Shown: piece after piece, positions 61,696-64,000 of the stretch
Layout of the letters: each line of letters opens with the position of its first letter
Position numbering within the stretch: position 1 is the first letter of the stretch
NCBI GenBank assembly: GCA_021776455.1
Contig: JAJFFX010000009.1
Coordinates: 27,414 to 91,413 of the forward strand
Source: Hyphococcus sp.
Lineage (GTDB): Bacteria > Pseudomonadota > Alphaproteobacteria > Caulobacterales > Parvularculaceae
Length of the DNA: 64,000 nt
Direction: 5' to 3'
The notes under the pieces: model-generated
Told to the model about the DNA's origin: nothing
What the model saw: only the letters and a program-made list of their open reading frames with translations
The model's database searches: none
Program-made: the position numbers and the translations under genes

Positions 61696-62772
61696 TTATC
61701 GCGACAATCCCGTCGCCAGGCTCGGCTGATCGAGCGGATCAAAGCCGTAATGTTCCAGCCATCGCGCATCAGCAGCGAAGAAATCGCGCAGATCGGGGAT
61801 GCCGTATTTTAACATTGCCAGGCGGTCGATGCCCATGCCGAAGGCGAAGCCTTGAAACTCGTCCGGGTCAAGGCCGCAATTTTCCAGAACATTCGGATGC
61901 ACCATGCCGCAGCCCAAAATCTCCATCCAGTCGGCGCCCTGGCCGATGCGGATTTCTTTTCCAACACGCTCGTAGCCGATGTCCATTTCCGCCGAAGGCT
62001 CCGTGAACGGAAAGAAATGCGGGCGAAAACGCGTCTTGACGCTATCGACCTCAAAGAACGCTTTGCAGAAGGCTTCCAGCGTTCCTTTCAGATGTCCCAT
62101 ATTGGTTTCTTTATCGATCACCAGCCCCTCAACCTGATGGAACATCGGCGTGTGGGTCTGGTCTGAATCGCAGCGATAGGTTCGGCCTGGAATGATAATC
62201 CGGATCGGCGGCGCTTGCGTTTTCATGGTGCGAATTTGCACAGGCGAGGTATGCGTCCGCAGCAACATACGTTCGCCGTCTTCTTTAGGCTCAAAGAAAA
62301 ATGTGTCGTGCATATCGCGAGCCGGGTGATCGGCGGGAAAATTCAGCGCCGTGAAATTGTGGAAATCATCCTCAATGTCCGGGCCTTCGGCAACGTCAAA
62401 CCCCATCGCGGAAAAGATTGCGACAACTTCTTCCGTCACCTGACTGACGGGATGGATTTTACCTTTCGGCGACGTCCGCGCGGGGAGCGTAATATCGACC
62501 TTCTCCGACGCCAGCCGCGCATCGAGGGCGGCAGCCGCCAGCGTCGCCTTGCGCGCCTCAATGGCTTCAGTGATGCGCGCCTTCAAGCCGTTCAGCGCCG
62601 GGCCCATCTGTTTGCGCTCATCCGCACTCATCTTGCCCAACGTCTTCATCCGCTCAGAGACGGCGCCTTTTTTTCCGAGCGCAGCGACGCGCACATCCTC
62701 TAGCGCTGCTTCGTTTTCTACAGCGTCAATTCTTGCAAGAAGGTCGTGTTCCAGCTCAGTTAATTCAGTCAT
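61696..62772 (-). CDS. pheS: Phenylalanyl-tRNA synthetase alpha subunit
   Basis: PheS is the class II catalytic subunit that charges tRNA(Phe). Class II motifs are visible as [20 protein letters not shown] (motif 1), [19 protein letters not shown] (motif 2) and [17 protein letters not shown] with the final [14 protein letters not shown] (motif 3). The N-terminal coiled coil (about 1-85) is normal. Length 358 aa. The gene follows the methyltransferase gene by 26 bp. Confidence 0.97.
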   Translation of the reverse strand: MTELTELEHDLLARIDAVENEAALEDVRVAALGKKGAVSERMKTLGKMSADERKQMGPALNGLKARITEAIEARKATLAAAALDARLASEKVDITLPARTSPKGKIHPVSQVTEEVVAIFSAMGFDVAEGPDIEDDFHNFTALNFPADHPARDMHDTFFFEPKEDGERMLLRTHTSPVQIRTMKTQAPPIRIIIPGRTYRCDSDQTHTPMFHQVEGLVIDKETNMGHLKGTLEAFCKAFFEVDSVKTRFRPHFFPFTEPSAEMDIGYERVGKEIRIGQGADWMEILGCGMVHPNVLENCGLDPDEFQGFAFGMGIDRLAMLKYGIPDLRDFFAADARWLEHYGFDPLDQPSLATGLSR

Positions 62773-62798
62773 TTCTATTCTCGTTCAGCCTTAGCCTT

Positions 62799-63518
62799 TT
62801 ATCTGCGCCGACCAACATAAGCGGCACGCGTTCCGTTCTTATAGTCGCCCATCGCCGCCCAATTGCCATTGCTATTTTTCTTGAAATTAACCCGCTCCCA
62901 ATCATATCCAGACCCATCCAACATCGCCTCAAGATACGATGTGCTTGGCCAATACACCACGCCGTCAGGGTCAGTCGTATCGCTGGTTTTTGACGGATCT
63001 TCATTATACATGAAGAGCGCCGGTGGTCTGCCGAAGAACTGGCGTCCAAACCAAATGTAGTTCTTGGCCACATTCGTGTCGATGATTACGGTTTCGGGCC
63101 CAAGCCGCTTTACTTCCCGGAAAAAATCCGCATGCCGGACGGTGTGATACAAAAATCCCGCGCAAACAATAACGTCGAATTGACCTGGATGCGCATTAGC
63201 CAGAAAGTCAAACAAGTCCCCCTGCTCAAACTTCATCTGGCCGGCATATGGCGTGGCTGCAAAAATCTCCTCCCCACGATCAATCAGCTCCCTGCGAGCC
63301 TCAACTCCCGTAACGCTGGCCGCACCCAGCATTAACAATGGGTATGAAAGGCGTCCCGTATTACAGGCAAGATCAAGCACCCGTCGCCCGATAATGCGAT
63401 CGGTATTTTTCGAAAACATATTTTCAACGCGGCGCTCGAAGCGGTTCACGCCCGCATCATTCGTATCCTTAGCATGAGGCACGTCTTTGTATTTTATTCG
63501 CAGTTGTTCAACCGACAT
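62799..63518 (-). CDS. Class I SAM-dependent methyltransferase
   Basis: The 239-residue enzyme carries motif I VLDLACNTGRLSYPLLMLGA (with Asn in place of the usual Gly), the acidic motif II residue in VTGVEARREL, and FDVIVCAGFLYHTVRHADFF, a pattern of the Methyltransf_11/23 group. The substrate is unknown; the C-terminal third (YEDPSKTSD-like YNEDPSKTSDTTDPDGV) has no motif I know. I use ATG 63518 in place of TTG 63545. It lies between rplT and pheS, an unusual place for such a gene. Confidence 0.85.
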   Translation of the reverse strand: MSVEQLRIKYKDVPHAKDTNDAGVNRFERRVENMFSKNTDRIIGRRVLDLACNTGRLSYPLLMLGAASVTGVEARRELIDRGEEIFAATPYAGQMKFEQGDLFDFLANAHPGQFDVIVCAGFLYHTVRHADFFREVKRLGPETVIIDTNVAKNYIWFGRQFFGRPPALFMYNEDPSKTSDTTDPDGVVYWPSTSYLEAMLDGSGYDWERVNFKKNSNGNWAAMGDYKNGTRAAYVGRRR

Positions 63519-63693
63519 TTCAACCCCAGTTCTCTTTACGCGCAACCCCTACGAGGTTCGACAAGATTTTCCGTGTCGTTGCATCCTCGCTCACACGGAT
63601 CGCCTCAGTATGTGTGCATTGACCACCAGGCTCACCAAATTTTCAACGCGTTATTATCTAGCATGCTGAATATCCAAACCTCGACTGAGCAAA

Positions 63694-63727
63694 AGAAAAG
63701 CGTCACCCGGTTCGGATGACGCTTTAT
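63694..63727 (-). terminator. Terminator after rplT
   Basis: AAAGCGTCA and TGACGCTTT form a 9-bp stem around an 11-nt loop that can extend it further. On the minus strand TTTTCTTTTG follows, so rplT (and probably rpmI) ends here and the methyltransferase starts a new unit. Confidence 0.88.
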
Positions 63728-63789
63728 CAGTATATCAATCAAACGTCACCCAGATCGGCGTTGACGTTCCCGGCCGGCGAAAAAATACC

Positions 63790-64000
63790 TTAAGCAAGCG
63801 CCGCTTTAGCTTTTTCCGCCAGGGCCTTGAACGCCTCGGGCTCGTGGACGGCGAGATCGGCAAGCACCTTGCGGTCAACTTCGATCCCGGCGAGGCCGAG
63901 CCCGTGAATAAATCGACCATAGGTGATGTCGAGGGCGCGCGCGGCGGCATTGATGCGCTGGATCCACAAAGCGCGGAAATTGCGTTTTCTGATGCGGCGG
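63790..64000 (-). CDS. rplT: 50S ribosomal protein L20, C-terminal part (cut by window edge)
   Basis: The last 70 codons of rplT are visible: [20 protein letters not shown], then [20 protein letters not shown] and [18 protein letters not shown] before the stop. L20 is a large-subunit protein needed for assembly and represses its own operon in E. coli. The match is unmistakable, and the missing 5' part lies beyond base 64000. The stop is followed by a terminator. Confidence 0.95.
   Translation of the reverse strand, partial: RRIRKRNFRALWIQRINAAARALDITYGRFIHGLGLAGIEVDRKVLADLAVHEPEAFKALAEKAKAALA

Overview
The window reads as a chromosomal segment of an alphaproteobacterium. Gene families that are mostly or typically alphaproteobacterial support this: a TIGR02302/DUF4175 protein, a HIG1-type twin-membrane protein, DUF1203, DUF2125, a group 1 truncated globin beside aa3-oxidase genes, and etfB-etfA-3-hydroxybutyryl-CoA dehydrogenase. 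A marine Caulobacterales/Parvularculales-type organism is my guess; I could not run a phylogeny. Housekeeping DNA is GC-rich, while the 42-58 kb segment is visibly more AT-rich in places (judged by eye, not computed).

Layout. 1-6.5 kb (minus strand): an aa3 cytochrome c oxidase cluster transcribed coxB, ctaD, truncated globin, two paralogous small membrane proteins, ctaB, a coxF-like small protein, ctaG and coxC (cut by the window edge). 6.9-26 kb: mostly ordinary genes (FkbM methyltransferase, tldD, gluQ, two papain-fold-like exported proteins, yccF, nfeD/qmcA, etfBA, hbd, dodecin, tlpA, argH, lptM, lysA). A complete IS5-family element sits exactly on the lysA stop codon. 26-42 kb: DUF5658, DUF4175, hpt, a zinc-ribbon membrane protein, ftsEX with a DUF218/plsC/DUF2125 string, a MarR regulator, an M17 aminopeptidase, a TadD-like TPR lipoprotein, an ArsR/AHSA1/membrane operon and a BCCT transporter.

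42-58.7 kb is the accessory region. It carries a surface-glycan locus: a GT-C-like membrane protein; a tightly packed rfbG / epimerase / GT2 / rfbF / flippase-like / FAD oxidoreductase / exoD run; an AT-rich polytopic membrane protein; and, on the opposite strand, a 1591-residue fusion. The fusion appears to join a DUF115-like domain, a GT-B glycosyltransferase, an FkbM methyltransferase, a membrane/coiled-coil segment and a sulfotransferase. The locus lies between two 28-nt direct repeats (26/28 identical). The right copy abuts a frameshifted, truncated P4-type integrase next to tRNA-Thr(CGT). I read this as the remains of a tRNA-targeted genomic island carrying a CDP-6-deoxysugar and probably sulfated/methylated glycan pathway.

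58.8-64 kb: pheT, a DUF302 protein, pheS, a SAM methyltransferase and the C-terminal part of rplT, all on the minus strand. This is the usual rplT-pheS-pheT order with two extra genes inserted.

The strongest candidates for something undescribed are the fusion protein with its repeat-bounded island, the paired small membrane proteins inside the oxidase cluster, and the repeat family that also appears as a 51-bp palindrome behind the lone FkbM gene at 6.9 kb.
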